The translations under genes and the position numbers were made by a program. A DNA stretch of 64,000 nt from NCBI RefSeq assembly GCF_017168335.1, contig NZ_JABFAU010000013.1:302944-366943 (forward strand). Direction: 5' to 3'. This DNA is from Rhodococcus sp. KRD162 (GTDB taxonomy: Bacteria; Actinomycetota; Actinomycetes; Mycobacteriales; Mycobacteriaceae). Shown in pieces: positions 31,091 through 40,502 of this stretch. Within the stretch, counting starts at the first letter, position 1, and each line of letters starts with the position of its first letter. The notes under the pieces were generated by a model, which saw nothing but the letters and a program-made list of their open reading frames with translations, searched no databases and had not been told where the DNA came from.

Positions 31091-32914
31091 TCAGACCAGC
31101 GAGTCCTCCCACGCCTGTTGCAGGTGCGCGAAGCGTCCATCCCCCGCGATGAGGTCCTCGGGGGTTCCGTCCTCCACGATGTGACCGTCGGCCATGACGA
31201 GCACACGATCGGCGATGGCCACCGTGGAGAGCCGATGCGCGATGATCAGTGCTGTTCGTCCCTGCAGGATCGTCTCCAGTGCGCGTTGCACCAGCCGCTC
31301 GCCCGGAATGTCCAGGCTGGAGGTGGCCTCGTCCAGCACGATCACCGAGGGCGCGGCGAGGAACACCCGCGCAAAGGCGACCAATTGTCTTTGCCCGGCG
31401 GACAATCTGCCACCACGCTTGCGTACGTCGGTATCGATACCGTCCGGCAGCGAGGCGATGAACTCGGTCAGTCCGACGGCTTCGGCGGCAGCACGTACCT
31501 CCGCGTCGGTGGCCGTGGGGCGTCCCAATCGGATGTTGTCTGCCACCGATCCGGAAAACAGGAACGACTCCTGCGTCACCATGACGACGTTGCGACGCAG
31601 GTCCTCGTCGCCGATCCGGCGCATATCGATGCCGTCGAGCCGCACTGCACCGTCGGTCGGATCGTAGAAGCGTGCCAACAGCTTCGCCAGCGTCGACTTG
31701 CCTGCGCCGGTGGCTCCGACCATCGCTACCACCTGACCTGCCGGCACGTGCAGGGAGAACTCGGGCAGCACGACGCGTTCGGGGCCGTAGGCGAAGTGCA
31801 CGCCGTCGAACGTGATGTCGCCCTTCGCTGTTCCGATCGGCACCGGGTCTGTCGCGGCCGCAACCGATGGCTCTTCCTCGAGCACGCCGGAGATCTTCTC
31901 CAGTGCAGCCGCGGCGGACTGGTAGGCGTTGAACACCATCGCCAGCTCGTCGAGCGGGCCGTAGAACCGTCGTAGATAGAGCACGTAGGCCGCCAGCACA
32001 CCGATATCCATGTGTCCGTTGATCACTCGCCAGCTGCCGAACACGAGGATGATCGCGAGCGTGAGGTTGCCTATCCACCGCACGATTCCGGTGTAGCTGG
32101 CCATGCCCCGCAGTGCCGCGGTGGTGGCGTCTCGATACTCCGAATCCTCGGCGCCCAGAATCGCGTCGTTTCGGCCTTCACGGCGGAAGACCTGCACGGC
32201 GCGGATTCCGCCCATCGACTCGACGAAATGGACCACCACGCGCGCGATCGCCACCCGCGTTCGACGGTATCCCTGGCGTTGACGCCGCTGGGACCAGCGG
32301 GTGACGAGCACCAGTGGGACGAAGCCGGCCAGCACGATCAGCGCCATCGGCACATCGAGATACACCAGAATGATCGCAATGGACACCATCGACAGGATGG
32401 CCGTCAGGGCGTCGTTGAGCGCACTCTCGAGCAGAGTCTGCAGAGATTCGACGTCGCTGGTCAGTCGCGAGATCAACCGTCCCGAGGTGTAGTTCTCGTG
32501 GAACGACAGGCTCAGCTTCTGGGCGTGGTCGAACACCCGCCCACGAAGGTCGTAGAGAATGTTCTGGCTCAGCCGACCGGACACGGTGAGAAATGCGTAG
32601 GTGGTGAACATCCCGAGCAGACCGAAGCCGGTGTAGCCGCCCACTGCCCACAGCAGCGGACCCCAATCTCCCTGTCCCGCAGCGCCGACGCCGTTGTCCA
32701 ACGCATAGGCGATGAACAACGGGCCGGCGACATAGGTGATGTTGTCGACCAGAATGATCAGCAACGACAGCAGCGCCTGCTTCTTGTACGGGCGCACCAG
32801 CGACGCCAGTAAGCGACGAGATCGGCCTGCCAGCACCAGGTTTCCGGTGGCGTCGACATCGGAGTCCTCGCCGCCGACACCGCGCCAATCCTCGATGGAA
32901 GTCTGCTCACTCAT
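31091..32914 (-). CDS. ABC exporter subunit, canonical ATPase site (second pair)
   Basis: The 607-residue half-transporter has a soluble N-terminus, six transmembrane helices (about residues 50-340) and an ATPase domain with Walker A GATGAGKST, signature LSAGQRQ, Walker B VIVLDEATSSLD with catalytic Glu, and the switch motif IAHRLST. The ATG at 32914 overlaps the end of the upstream, frameshifted half-transporter by eight bases. The two are expected to form a heterodimer in which this subunit hydrolyses ATP. If the upstream subunit is truly broken, this one would be left without its partner. Substrate unknown. Confidence 0.92.
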   Translation of the reverse strand: MSEQTSIEDWRGVGGEDSDVDATGNLVLAGRSRRLLASLVRPYKKQALLSLLIILVDNITYVAGPLFIAYALDNGVGAAGQGDWGPLLWAVGGYTGFGLLGMFTTYAFLTVSGRLSQNILYDLRGRVFDHAQKLSLSFHENYTSGRLISRLTSDVESLQTLLESALNDALTAILSMVSIAIILVYLDVPMALIVLAGFVPLVLVTRWSQRRQRQGYRRTRVAIARVVVHFVESMGGIRAVQVFRREGRNDAILGAEDSEYRDATTAALRGMASYTGIVRWIGNLTLAIILVFGSWRVINGHMDIGVLAAYVLYLRRFYGPLDELAMVFNAYQSAAAALEKISGVLEEEPSVAAATDPVPIGTAKGDITFDGVHFAYGPERVVLPEFSLHVPAGQVVAMVGATGAGKSTLAKLLARFYDPTDGAVRLDGIDMRRIGDEDLRRNVVMVTQESFLFSGSVADNIRLGRPTATDAEVRAAAEAVGLTEFIASLPDGIDTDVRKRGGRLSAGQRQLVAFARVFLAAPSVIVLDEATSSLDIPGERLVQRALETILQGRTALIIAHRLSTVAIADRVLVMADGHIVEDGTPEDLIAGDGRFAHLQQAWEDSLV

Positions 32915-34699
32915 GAACCGACCCCATCACCTCGCGGTACCGCGGCGACGACGCCAGCAGACCCTCGTGCGTTCCTTGCTCCACGATCGTTCCGTTCTCG
33001 AGATACAGCACACGGTCGGCCAACGCAGCGGTCGACGGCCGGTGTGCCACCAGCACTGTCGTCGAATGCGCCAGTACGCGCCGCAACTGCTTCTGCACTC
33101 GCGCTTCGGTGTCCACGTCGAGCGCGGACAGCGGGTCGTCGAGTACCAACACCCGCGGCTTGCCCAGCACTGCCCGCGCCAAGGCGAGGCGCTGCCGTTG
33201 ACCACCGGACAGGCTCATACCCTGCTCGCCGATACGGGTGGCCAGTCCCCACGGCAACTGCTCGACGAAATCCGTTGCGTGCGCGATCTCCAACGCCTCG
33301 GCCACCTCGGCATCGGATGCGCCGGGGGAACCGAGCGCGATGTTCTCGCGCGCACTGGCGGAGAACAACACCGGATCCTCGAAGGCGACCGAAACAATGG
33401 ATCGCAAGTCGGCCAATCGCATCGAGGCCACATCGATGCCGTCGATCGAGATGGTGCCCTCGGTGGCGTCGAACAATCGGGGTACGAGGTTGGTCAGCGC
33501 AGTTTTTCCACTACCGGTCTTGCCGACGAGGGCGACGGTCTCCCCCGGTTCCACGACGAAGCTGACACCGGTGAGCAGTGGCGCGGACGCGTCGGGAAAG
33601 GTGAATCCGACGCGATCGAAGTGCACTCGGCCACGAATGGTCTCGGGCAATTCGACGGGATTTTCCGGATCGGTCACTGTCTCCGGGGTGTCGATGATCT
33701 CCCAGTACCGATCGCCGCCGTGCGTGCGTTGTTCAGCTCGGCCAGCAGGTAGCCGAACGATTCGATCGGCCACAGCAGAAATGTGACGATGGCGATGGCC
33801 GCGACGAGTGTGCCGACCGACATGGTGCCCTGCACGATCGAGTAGGTTCCTACCGCCAGGATCGCCCCGATGGTGACCGGTTGCAGTCCGACGATCACGG
33901 TCCAGATGATCGCAAGGTACCGAACCTTTTTCAGCTCGGTGCCGCGCAGGGTGCGGGCCTGACGAAGAAACTGCGTGCCCAGGTGCGCACTTCGCCCGAA
34001 GGCCTTCAACACTCGGATGCCTTGGATGGACTCCTCGACCGTGGTCGTCACATCACCTGCCTGATCCTGGGCGTCACGAGCCACGACACGATAGAGCGTC
34101 TCGAACTTGGTGCAGGCGATCACCAGCGGCACCGATGTCACCAGCATGATCAGTCCCAATTGCCAGGACTGGACGAGCAGTACACCGATCCCCACGACGA
34201 GCGTCACGGTGTTGATGATGATGAACGGGCCGATGAACGCCATGAACCGGCGCAGCGAACCGAGATCGGCGATGGCACGCGAGAGCAGCTGGCCCGACTC
34301 CCAACTTTCGTGAGCCGATACCGACAGTCGCTGCAACTTGTCGAATACTGTTGCGCGCGCTGATATCTCGAACTGACTCGACGGCCTGGACACCAAATAC
34401 CTGCGCACCCAGATGCCGGCCGCATCGATGGTGCCCAACAGCAGGATCAGCATGGCGGGCCACCAGACCGCAGCAAAATTCCGGTCGGTGATGGGGCCGT
34501 CGATGACGCGCTGCATCACCAGCGGAATGACCAGACCGGTCAGGGTCGCGATGAGCGAGACCACGATGGAACCGATGTAGAACCATTTGTACGGGGCCAG
34601 GAACGGAGCGAATCGCTGCAGTGATGTGGGCGGGCGCACCATTTTCGGGTTCGGCTGATCAGCAGATCGGACTTCGGGATCTAGCACACCCGTGGACAC
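32907..34699 (-). pseudogene. ABC exporter subunit split by a one-base frameshift
   Basis: Two frames together encode one half-transporter. The GTG at 34699 (AGGAG upstream) opens the transmembrane part, which runs to LLAELNNARTAA and then stops early after IGTGRSSTPRRQ. The next frame carries DRYWEIIDTPETVTD and a complete ATPase domain: Walker A GKTGSGKTA, signature LSGGQRQ, Walker B VLVLDDPLSALD, AHRPST. The shift lies at about 33714-33730, and one base added to GCGGC-GATCGG restores one open frame of 597 codons plus stop. Walker B has Asp in place of the catalytic Glu, as in regulatory subunits. Either a real lesion or a sequencing error. Confidence 0.85.
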
Positions 34700-34939
34700 G
34701 TGTTGTTCTCCTTTTGCTGTGCCCGGATGATTTCATTACACAGGCTCAGTTTCCAACCGATTTTCGGTCCCGCGCATTCCAGTGTGAAACCTCGAGCATG
34801 GTCGAGGTCAAGGCCGACCGCGGTGAGTGCCCACACATGGGTGCCCGCGTTCGGAAGCCCTTGTGCGAACGGCAGCAGTGGACGCCGAGAGCACCGACTC
34901 TCGAGTACCGTGAGACCGTCGAGCAAGGGAAGGGCACAC

Positions 34940-36103
34940 GTGAGCGCACGGTCGATGGTCGGGTTGTTCGCCGGGATCGGCGGGCTCGAGCTGGGGTTGG
35001 CCGAGGCGGGTTGGTCGACCGAGCTGCTGTGCGAGATCGATCCGGGAGCGCAACGGGTCCTCACCGCGCGCATGCCGAACGTGCCGCTGCACACCGATGT
35101 CAGCACTCTGCGCAGCCTGCCCTCGGGCACGGAACTGGTCGCAGCGGGTTTTCCCTGCCAGGACCTCTCCCAGGCCGGACGCACCGCTGGCATCACCGGT
35201 GCCCGATCCGGTCTGGTCGACGAGGTGTTCCGACTGGTCACCCGCAGGCGGGGTCCGCGCTGGCTGTTGATGGAGAACGTGCCGTTCATGTTGCAGCTCG
35301 GCCGCGGAGCGGCCATGCGACACATCACCGACGCGCTCGAGGACCTCGGTTACATGTGGGCCTACCGCGTCGTCGACGCCCGTGCGTTCGGGTTGCCACA
35401 GCGGCGACAGCGCGTGGTGATGTTGGCCTCGCGCACCGACGATCCCCGCGAGGTGTTGTTCTCGCAGGACGCAGGCCCGCTGCCCGATGGCGATCCGACA
35501 ACGCAACCCTGCGGGTTCTACTGGACCGAGGGCATCCGAGGTCTCGGCTGGGCTGTCAACGCGATACCCACCCTCAAGGGTGGATCCTCGCTCGGCATCG
35601 CCAGTCCCCCGGCCGTGCGCTTGCCCTCGGGTGAGATCGTCACCCCCGGCATCGTCGGGGCCGAGCGCCTGCAGGGATTCGATCCGGACTGGACGCTCCC
35701 CGCTCTGCAGCAACCCGGCGTACGCGCCGGGCACCGCTGGAAACTCGTCGGCAACGCCGTCAGCGTGCGGATGGCGTCGTGGGCCGCGCGAGCGCTGGAC
35801 GACCCGCAGCCCTACGACGACTCGAAAGACGTGGCCTTGATTCCTGGTCAAGCATGGCCCACCGCAGCCTGGGGTCGTGACCGCTGCAGTTTCCGGGTCC
35901 CGGTCTCGACCATGCCGGTGCACGAACCCGCCGAGAATCTGGTCGACTTCCTGGACGACTCGGCGCTGCTCTCGGCACGCGCAACGGCAGGGTTTCTCAA
36001 GCGTGCTCGAGCAGGCAATCTGCGTTTCGTGCCCGGATTCCTCGATGACCTCGACGCCCACCTCGAGCGTATGGGTGGGTACGCGGAGCGGGTATCGGTG
36101 TGA
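34940..36103 (+). CDS. dcm: DNA (cytosine-5) methyltransferase
   Basis: The 387-residue enzyme has the C5-methyltransferase motifs in order: I (GLFAGIGGLELGLAEAG, SAM binding), IV (GFPCQDLSQAG, with the catalytic Cys), VI (MENVPFM), VIII (LPQRRQRV) and X (KLVGNAVSVRMA). The target-recognition region lies at about residues 190-250. The GTG at 34940 follows AAGGG. Its stop overlaps the vsr gene by four bases. No restriction endonuclease gene flanks it, so it is either an orphan methyltransferase or the remnant of a restriction-modification system. The target sequence cannot be inferred, although Vsr partnership suggests methylation at a cytosine prone to T:G mismatches. Confidence 0.94.
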   Translation: MSARSMVGLFAGIGGLELGLAEAGWSTELLCEIDPGAQRVLTARMPNVPLHTDVSTLRSLPSGTELVAAGFPCQDLSQAGRTAGITGARSGLVDEVFRLVTRRRGPRWLLMENVPFMLQLGRGAAMRHITDALEDLGYMWAYRVVDARAFGLPQRRQRVVMLASRTDDPREVLFSQDAGPLPDGDPTTQPCGFYWTEGIRGLGWAVNAIPTLKGGSSLGIASPPAVRLPSGEIVTPGIVGAERLQGFDPDWTLPALQQPGVRAGHRWKLVGNAVSVRMASWAARALDDPQPYDDSKDVALIPGQAWPTAAWGRDRCSFRVPVSTMPVHEPAENLVDFLDDSALLSARATAGFLKRARAGNLRFVPGFLDDLDAHLERMGGYAERVSV

Positions 36104-36516
36104 GCGCAGATCGCCCCGTCACCGACGCCGAGACCAGCGCTCGGCTCAGTAAGCAGAAACGCCGCGACACCAAGCCCGAAGTGGCGCTGCGACAAGCACT
36201 GCACCGGCGTGGCCTGCGATACTTCGTCGACCGCGCTCCGGTGAAGGGCATGAGGCGTCGAGCAGATCTGGTGTTCCCCCGGCGCAAAATTGCGGTCTAC
36301 GTCGACGGCTGCTTCTGGCACAGTTGCCCCGTCCACGCCACGAAGCCCCGCAACAACGCGCAGTGGTGGGCCGAGAAATTGGCTGCCAATGTCGCCCGCG
36401 ATCGCGACACGGACCGACGATTGATCGACGCGGGTTGGCGGGTGGTTCGGATCTGGGAACACGAGGACCCCGCCGTCGCCGCGGACCGAGTCGTCGACGA
36501 ACTCTCTGCCGAGTGA
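36100..36516 (+). CDS. vsr: Very short patch repair (Vsr) endonuclease
   Basis: The 138-residue enzyme nicks 5' of the thymine in T:G mismatches that arise by deamination of 5-methylcytosine. It shows the family motifs SKQKRRDTKPEVALRQALHRRGLRYFVD, the active-site RRADLVFPRRKIAVYVDGCFWH with the catalytic Asp, CPVHATKPRNNAQWW and RIWEHED. The GTG start overlaps the methyltransferase stop, so the two are made together, as in other dcm-vsr pairs. Length is typical. Confidence 0.95.
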   Translation: MSADRPVTDAETSARLSKQKRRDTKPEVALRQALHRRGLRYFVDRAPVKGMRRRADLVFPRRKIAVYVDGCFWHSCPVHATKPRNNAQWWAEKLAANVARDRDTDRRLIDAGWRVVRIWEHEDPAVAADRVVDELSAE

Positions 36517-36582
36517 AACCGAGAGCAACCCCCGCGCGTCCAACCCGATGATCGGTCGATTCGAGTGGGGGGACACAAGACG

Positions 36583-37632
36583 ATGGGCAGAAGATGGCGA
36601 CTTGCGGCGATGGCGCTGACGGTGGCGGTATCGGCGAGCGGCTGCGCGGCGGTAGTGCTCGGCACTGCGTCACCCGCCATCGGTTCGTCCCCGACCACAT
36701 CGAACAAGTACGGATTCGAGATGTCCGAGACGGACCGATATCTGGCCGACTCCGCGGACTTCGTGCGCAGTCTCGATCCCTGCGGCTTTCTCGTCGAGGC
36801 TGATCTCGCTGCCCTCGGCACGGTGGTGCAACTGCGCCCCAACGGCTACCTGAGCTCGTGCTCCGCCAGCCTGACCACCCCGAAATCGAGCGCAACCGAC
36901 TCCGTCACGATCGATCTGAACAGACATCGGCCACCGTCCGAGGACCCGAACGCCGGGCAGACGACGATCGGAGGCGTCGAGGCGTACCTCGACCACTCCA
37001 AGCAAGGGGCGTGCGGTATCAGCTTTGCGCTCCGCGAGAAATTCGACGGTGCCACGACGGCGACCATGGACGGTTTCCTCGCCGCATCCGGTCGTAGCTA
37101 CGCCTCGATCGAGGTCTCCCGTCGGGTGGGGGATGCATGCGCCGCAGCGAGGTCCATCGCCGAGACCGCACTCGGTCTACTGGACGATCCACCACTGCGC
37201 GCCGATTCCAAGTACAACATTGCGCTGGCCTCGAAGGACTTGTGCGCCGTGCTCGAGCACTTGCCCGCAACCTGGACGGTGGACCGGTGGCGACCAGGGT
37301 CGGATCCGTACCGTTGCCATTTCATGGCGTCGTCGTCGACGTTCGAGGACAACCTGGCGATGCTCCACATCGAGCTCGGCTACGTCGACAGCGACGCACG
37401 TTCGGCGGGCCGCGTGCCCGTCCGGCAGGGCGGCTACACCGTGGAGACACGCGGCTCGGATTCGACGTGCTTCGCGGACATCGTGCTGGGAAACCCCGTG
37501 CTCGGCTTGCCCGACAAAGACGACATCGCTGCGCGCTATGCCCGCACGGTTCCCACGCTGTCCGTCCTGACCGACGACTGCGACTCGGCGGTGGCGCTGG
37601 CGGTGTCCGCTGCCGATCTACTCACTGGCTAG
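36583..37632 (+). CDS. Lipoprotein with two DUF3558-like domains
   Basis: The 349-residue protein has a signal peptide ending in a lipobox (MALTVAVSASGC). The mature part contains two related units: one with DPCGFLVEADLAALGTVVQL and a later paired Cys (SSCSASL), and a second with KDLCAVLEHLPATW and a paired Cys (YRCHFMA). This Cys pattern with DPC is typical of DUF3558 lipoproteins of mycolic-acid bacteria, which normally have one such unit. An ATG at 36583 with GGGGG ten bases upstream is used. Function unknown; cell-envelope location. Confidence 0.82.
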   Translation: MGRRWRLAAMALTVAVSASGCAAVVLGTASPAIGSSPTTSNKYGFEMSETDRYLADSADFVRSLDPCGFLVEADLAALGTVVQLRPNGYLSSCSASLTTPKSSATDSVTIDLNRHRPPSEDPNAGQTTIGGVEAYLDHSKQGACGISFALREKFDGATTATMDGFLAASGRSYASIEVSRRVGDACAAARSIAETALGLLDDPPLRADSKYNIALASKDLCAVLEHLPATWTVDRWRPGSDPYRCHFMASSSTFEDNLAMLHIELGYVDSDARSAGRVPVRQGGYTVETRGSDSTCFADIVLGNPVLGLPDKDDIAARYARTVPTLSVLTDDCDSAVALAVSAADLLTG

Positions 37633-37641
37633 CCTTGGTCG

Positions 37642-38346
37642 GTGCGCGCGAAAACCGACGGTGTGGATGTCCGCCGAGTACTGACGGCGGTGTCTGTGAT
37701 CCTCGCCGGACTGCTGTACTCCGCGTGGGTGGCCGAATTCTTCCTCGATACCGGGCTCGACCCGACCCGATCGTTCCTCAGCGAACTCGACGCCCGCGAT
37801 CAGCCGTACCGCGAACTGTTCTCCACCGCGGACGTCGTGACGGGTTCACTGATGATTGTCGCCGCGGTCCTCGGCTTTCTCTCCACCCCGCGTCGACGGC
37901 TTCTCGTCACCGGCTGGGTGGCGTCGGGCATCTTCGGTGCCTCCACCATCGCCGACGCGAAACTCCCCATCGACTGCGTCGCGGCCGATGATCCGAGCTG
38001 CCCGATCGAGCCGAGCGGGCTGTTTCCTCAATTGCATCACCTTCATGCCCTCACCAGCACCATCGCGGTGTTCGCCATCTTCACCGTCATGATCGCGTTC
38101 ACGCTGGCCGCGTTCCGGTACCGGATCTATCCTCTGCTTCACACCCTCGGCATCGCTGTCCTGGTGGTGACAACGCTGGCGACGGCGTGGCTGATGATCG
38201 CGGACAATCTCCCCGGCGAGTACAGCCTCGGCATCGCTCAACGCGTTCAGGTGGGCGGGATGTCGGCGTACCTGGTGGTGCTGGGATGTGCGCTTAGACT
38301 CGGGGCATGGCCTTCACCGCGACCGAACTCACCGGATCCAAGGTAG
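37642..38346 (+). CDS. DUF998-type membrane protein
   Basis: The 234-residue protein has about six hydrophobic helices and the DUF998 pattern: LLYSAWVAEFFLDTGLDPTRSFLSELDARDQPYRELFSTADVVTGSLMIVAAVLGF, a conserved acidic segment ADAKLPIDCVA, and QLHHLHALTSTIAVFAIFTVMIAF. Starts at GTG 37642, nine bases after the lipoprotein stop. Its 3' end overlaps the fRMsr gene by 40 bases. Function unknown; the family is distantly related to haem-containing and frpC-type membrane proteins, but no haem ligands can be assigned. Confidence 0.82.
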   Translation: MRAKTDGVDVRRVLTAVSVILAGLLYSAWVAEFFLDTGLDPTRSFLSELDARDQPYRELFSTADVVTGSLMIVAAVLGFLSTPRRRLLVTGWVASGIFGASTIADAKLPIDCVAADDPSCPIEPSGLFPQLHHLHALTSTIAVFAIFTVMIAFTLAAFRYRIYPLLHTLGIAVLVVTTLATAWLMIADNLPGEYSLGIAQRVQVGGMSAYLVVLGCALRLGAWPSPRPNSPDPR

Positions 38347-38792
38347 AGCAGTACCGCCAGCTCACCGAGCAGGCCCGCGGCCTGGTGTTCGAGGAGTCCG
38401 ATCTCGTCGCCAACGCCGCCAATCTGTCCGCGTTGGTGTATCACGCTCTGCCCGAGGTCAATTGGGTCGGCTTCTACCTGTACGACGACACCGAGCTCGT
38501 GGTCGGGCCGTTTCAGGGGCAGCCTGCGTGCGTCCGCATCGCCCTGAGCGCAGGGGTCTGCGGCGCGGCCGCCACCACCGGTGAGACCCAACGCGTCGCC
38601 GATGTGCACGACTTCCCCGGCCACATCGCCTGCGATGCCAACACCCGCTCCGAGGTGGTCGTACCGCTGTACCAGGGCGAGAGGTTGATCGGGGTGTTCG
38701 ACCTCGACAGCCCCGTGACGGATCGCTTCGACGCCGAGGATCAGGCCGGCCTCGAAGCGATCGCCGCGGTCTTCGTCAACTCGCTCGGCTAG
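38307..38792 (+). CDS. msrC: Free methionine-(R)-sulfoxide reductase (GAF fold)
   Basis: The 161-residue GAF-domain enzyme matches fRMsr, which reduces free methionine-R-sulfoxide. The catalytic cysteines are all visible: FQGQPACVRIALSAGVCGAAATTGETQ and HDFPGHIACDANTRSEVVVPL. ELVVGPFQGQ and LIGVFDLDSP are also family-typical. It begins inside the DUF998 gene and ends overlapping the convergent dihydroxyacetone kinase gene by 17 bases. It protects the free amino acid pool from oxidation and needs a thiol reductant such as thioredoxin. Confidence 0.92.
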   Translation: MAFTATELTGSKVEQYRQLTEQARGLVFEESDLVANAANLSALVYHALPEVNWVGFYLYDDTELVVGPFQGQPACVRIALSAGVCGAAATTGETQRVADVHDFPGHIACDANTRSEVVVPLYQGERLIGVFDLDSPVTDRFDAEDQAGLEAIAAVFVNSLG

Positions 38793-40437
38793 CCGCACCT
38801 GCTGCGGACTCGAAGAACCAGGCCATCACCAAAGCCCCCGGGTCCACGACGCCTCGCGCGGCCTCACCGACGTAGCTGGCTCGGCCACGGTTGGCGGTGA
38901 TGTCCTTCGTCGATTCGGCTCCGGTCTTCGCCGCATCTGCTGCTGACTGCAGGGTGCCGCCGTCCTTTTCGAGCGCATCGACGGCCGGGGCGATGGCGTC
39001 GACCATCGTCTTGTCGCCGACGCGAGCACCGCCGAGTTCGGTGATGCTGTCCATTCCGGCGCGCGCTGCTGCAGTGATGGCCGCGGTATCGGGTTCGGCG
39101 TCGAGGAATGCACGGTAGAACTGACGGAACCAGATGCCGAACAGGGCCCCGGACGTGCCGCCCGAGTGGCCGAGGTATGCCTCACTGACCGCCTCGAATA
39201 CCGTTGCTGCCGAATAGCTTTCTTTCAACGAATCCAGATCGAGCTGGCCGAGCGCGGCCACCATGTTGGTTCCGAAGTCGCCGTCGCCTGCCTTCCGGTC
39301 CAGTTCGGTCAGGGCAGGTTCTTCGTCGAGTACCCGCTGCGCCCAGGTCCCGATCCACTCCGAGACGAAGGCCGATCTGTCGCCGGTATCGGCCGGGGTG
39401 TACGTCGGCCCGAAGCCTCCCCGCTCGCCTACCGGCTTCGCTCCGCGGCTCGATGCATTGGGCCAACCGGGCGCATCGGTGGGCGCATCCCAGAGTTCGA
39501 GCATCTCCTCGTCTGCGCGCACGAGCGTGATCGAGGCTCCGCCCATGTTCAGCGCGGTGACGAAACTGCCGACGAGCGACCGGGTGATCTCGATCCCTTT
39601 GCCCGAGAGATATTCCGACAACTCACCGAACAGCAGGTGCAGCTCGAGCGGATGAGTTGCGCCGAGTCCGTTGACGACGGCGATCACCGACTCACCCGAG
39701 CTCAACCCGAGCGAGTCGACGATGGGCTCGGCGAGCTTCGCGACGATCTCCTGGGCAGGCAGCTCGGCCACACGGTCGGTACCGCGCTCGCCATGGATCC
39801 CGATACCCAGTTCGATTTCGTCCGAGGGCAATTCGAACGACGGACCGTCCGCACCCGGCAGGGTCGGCGGGTTAAGCGCGACGGCCATGCTGCGCGCGTT
39901 CTCCGCGGTTCGACGCCCGAGCGCTACCACTGCTTTCAGATCGTCGCCCCGTTCTGCTGCTGCGCCACAGACCTTTTCGACGACGATGGTGGCCGCTGTT
40001 CCGCGTCGACCCGGGCCGTCCTCGCTCTCGCTCGCGACGTCGTCATCGACGAGAATCACATCGGCGACAATGCCGTCCTCCTCCAACAATTCTCGGGCGA
40101 TTCGGAAGTTCATCACGTCGCCGGTGTAGTTCTTCACGATGTGCACCACGCCGCCGCCGGAGTCCACCGCCTTGGATGCCTCGTGCACCTGAAGCGCATT
40201 GGGCGAGGTGAACACCAGACCGGGGCATGCTCCGGTGAGCATGCCGCTCCCGATGAAGCCCGCGTGCATCGGCTCGTGACCCGATCCGCCGCCGGACAGC
40301 AGGGCGACCTGACCGTCGGAGATGCGATAGCGGCGAGTGAGGAACCCTGGGTCGGCATGCCAGGCGATGTCGTCGGTGGCAGCGACGAAGCCGCGCAGTG
40401 CGTCGGCGACGAATGTTCGAGGGGAATTGGAGAACAT
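38776..40437 (-). CDS. dhaK: Dihydroxyacetone kinase, fused DhaK-DhaL
   Basis: The 553-residue protein fuses both kinase parts. The N-terminal DhaK part (about 1-330) has SGGGSGHEPMHAGFIGSGML, a histidine that binds dihydroxyacetone covalently in GIGIHGERG, and NGLGATHPLELHLL. The C-terminal DhaL part (about 355-553) has the ADP/Mg-binding acidic motif DRKAGDGDFGTNM and GHSGGTSGALFGIWFR. This fused form uses ATP rather than the PTS. The ATG at 40437 is used; GGAGG lies only one base upstream, so the start is a little uncertain. It phosphorylates dihydroxyacetone (or glyceraldehyde) for glycerol or triose use. No glycerol dehydrogenase is next to it. Confidence 0.92.
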   Translation of the reverse strand: MFSNSPRTFVADALRGFVAATDDIAWHADPGFLTRRYRISDGQVALLSGGGSGHEPMHAGFIGSGMLTGACPGLVFTSPNALQVHEASKAVDSGGGVVHIVKNYTGDVMNFRIARELLEEDGIVADVILVDDDVASESEDGPGRRGTAATIVVEKVCGAAAERGDDLKAVVALGRRTAENARSMAVALNPPTLPGADGPSFELPSDEIELGIGIHGERGTDRVAELPAQEIVAKLAEPIVDSLGLSSGESVIAVVNGLGATHPLELHLLFGELSEYLSGKGIEITRSLVGSFVTALNMGGASITLVRADEEMLELWDAPTDAPGWPNASSRGAKPVGERGGFGPTYTPADTGDRSAFVSEWIGTWAQRVLDEEPALTELDRKAGDGDFGTNMVAALGQLDLDSLKESYSAATVFEAVSEAYLGHSGGTSGALFGIWFRQFYRAFLDAEPDTAAITAAARAGMDSITELGGARVGDKTMVDAIAPAVDALEKDGGTLQSAADAAKTGAESTKDITANRGRASYVGEAARGVVDPGALVMAWFFESAAGAASRAS

Positions 40438-40502
40438 GCCTCCACAGTAATGCCCTGCTGCGCGTTCCTCCGTCGGTTCTGCCTGACCGATACAGTCGGG
40501 AT

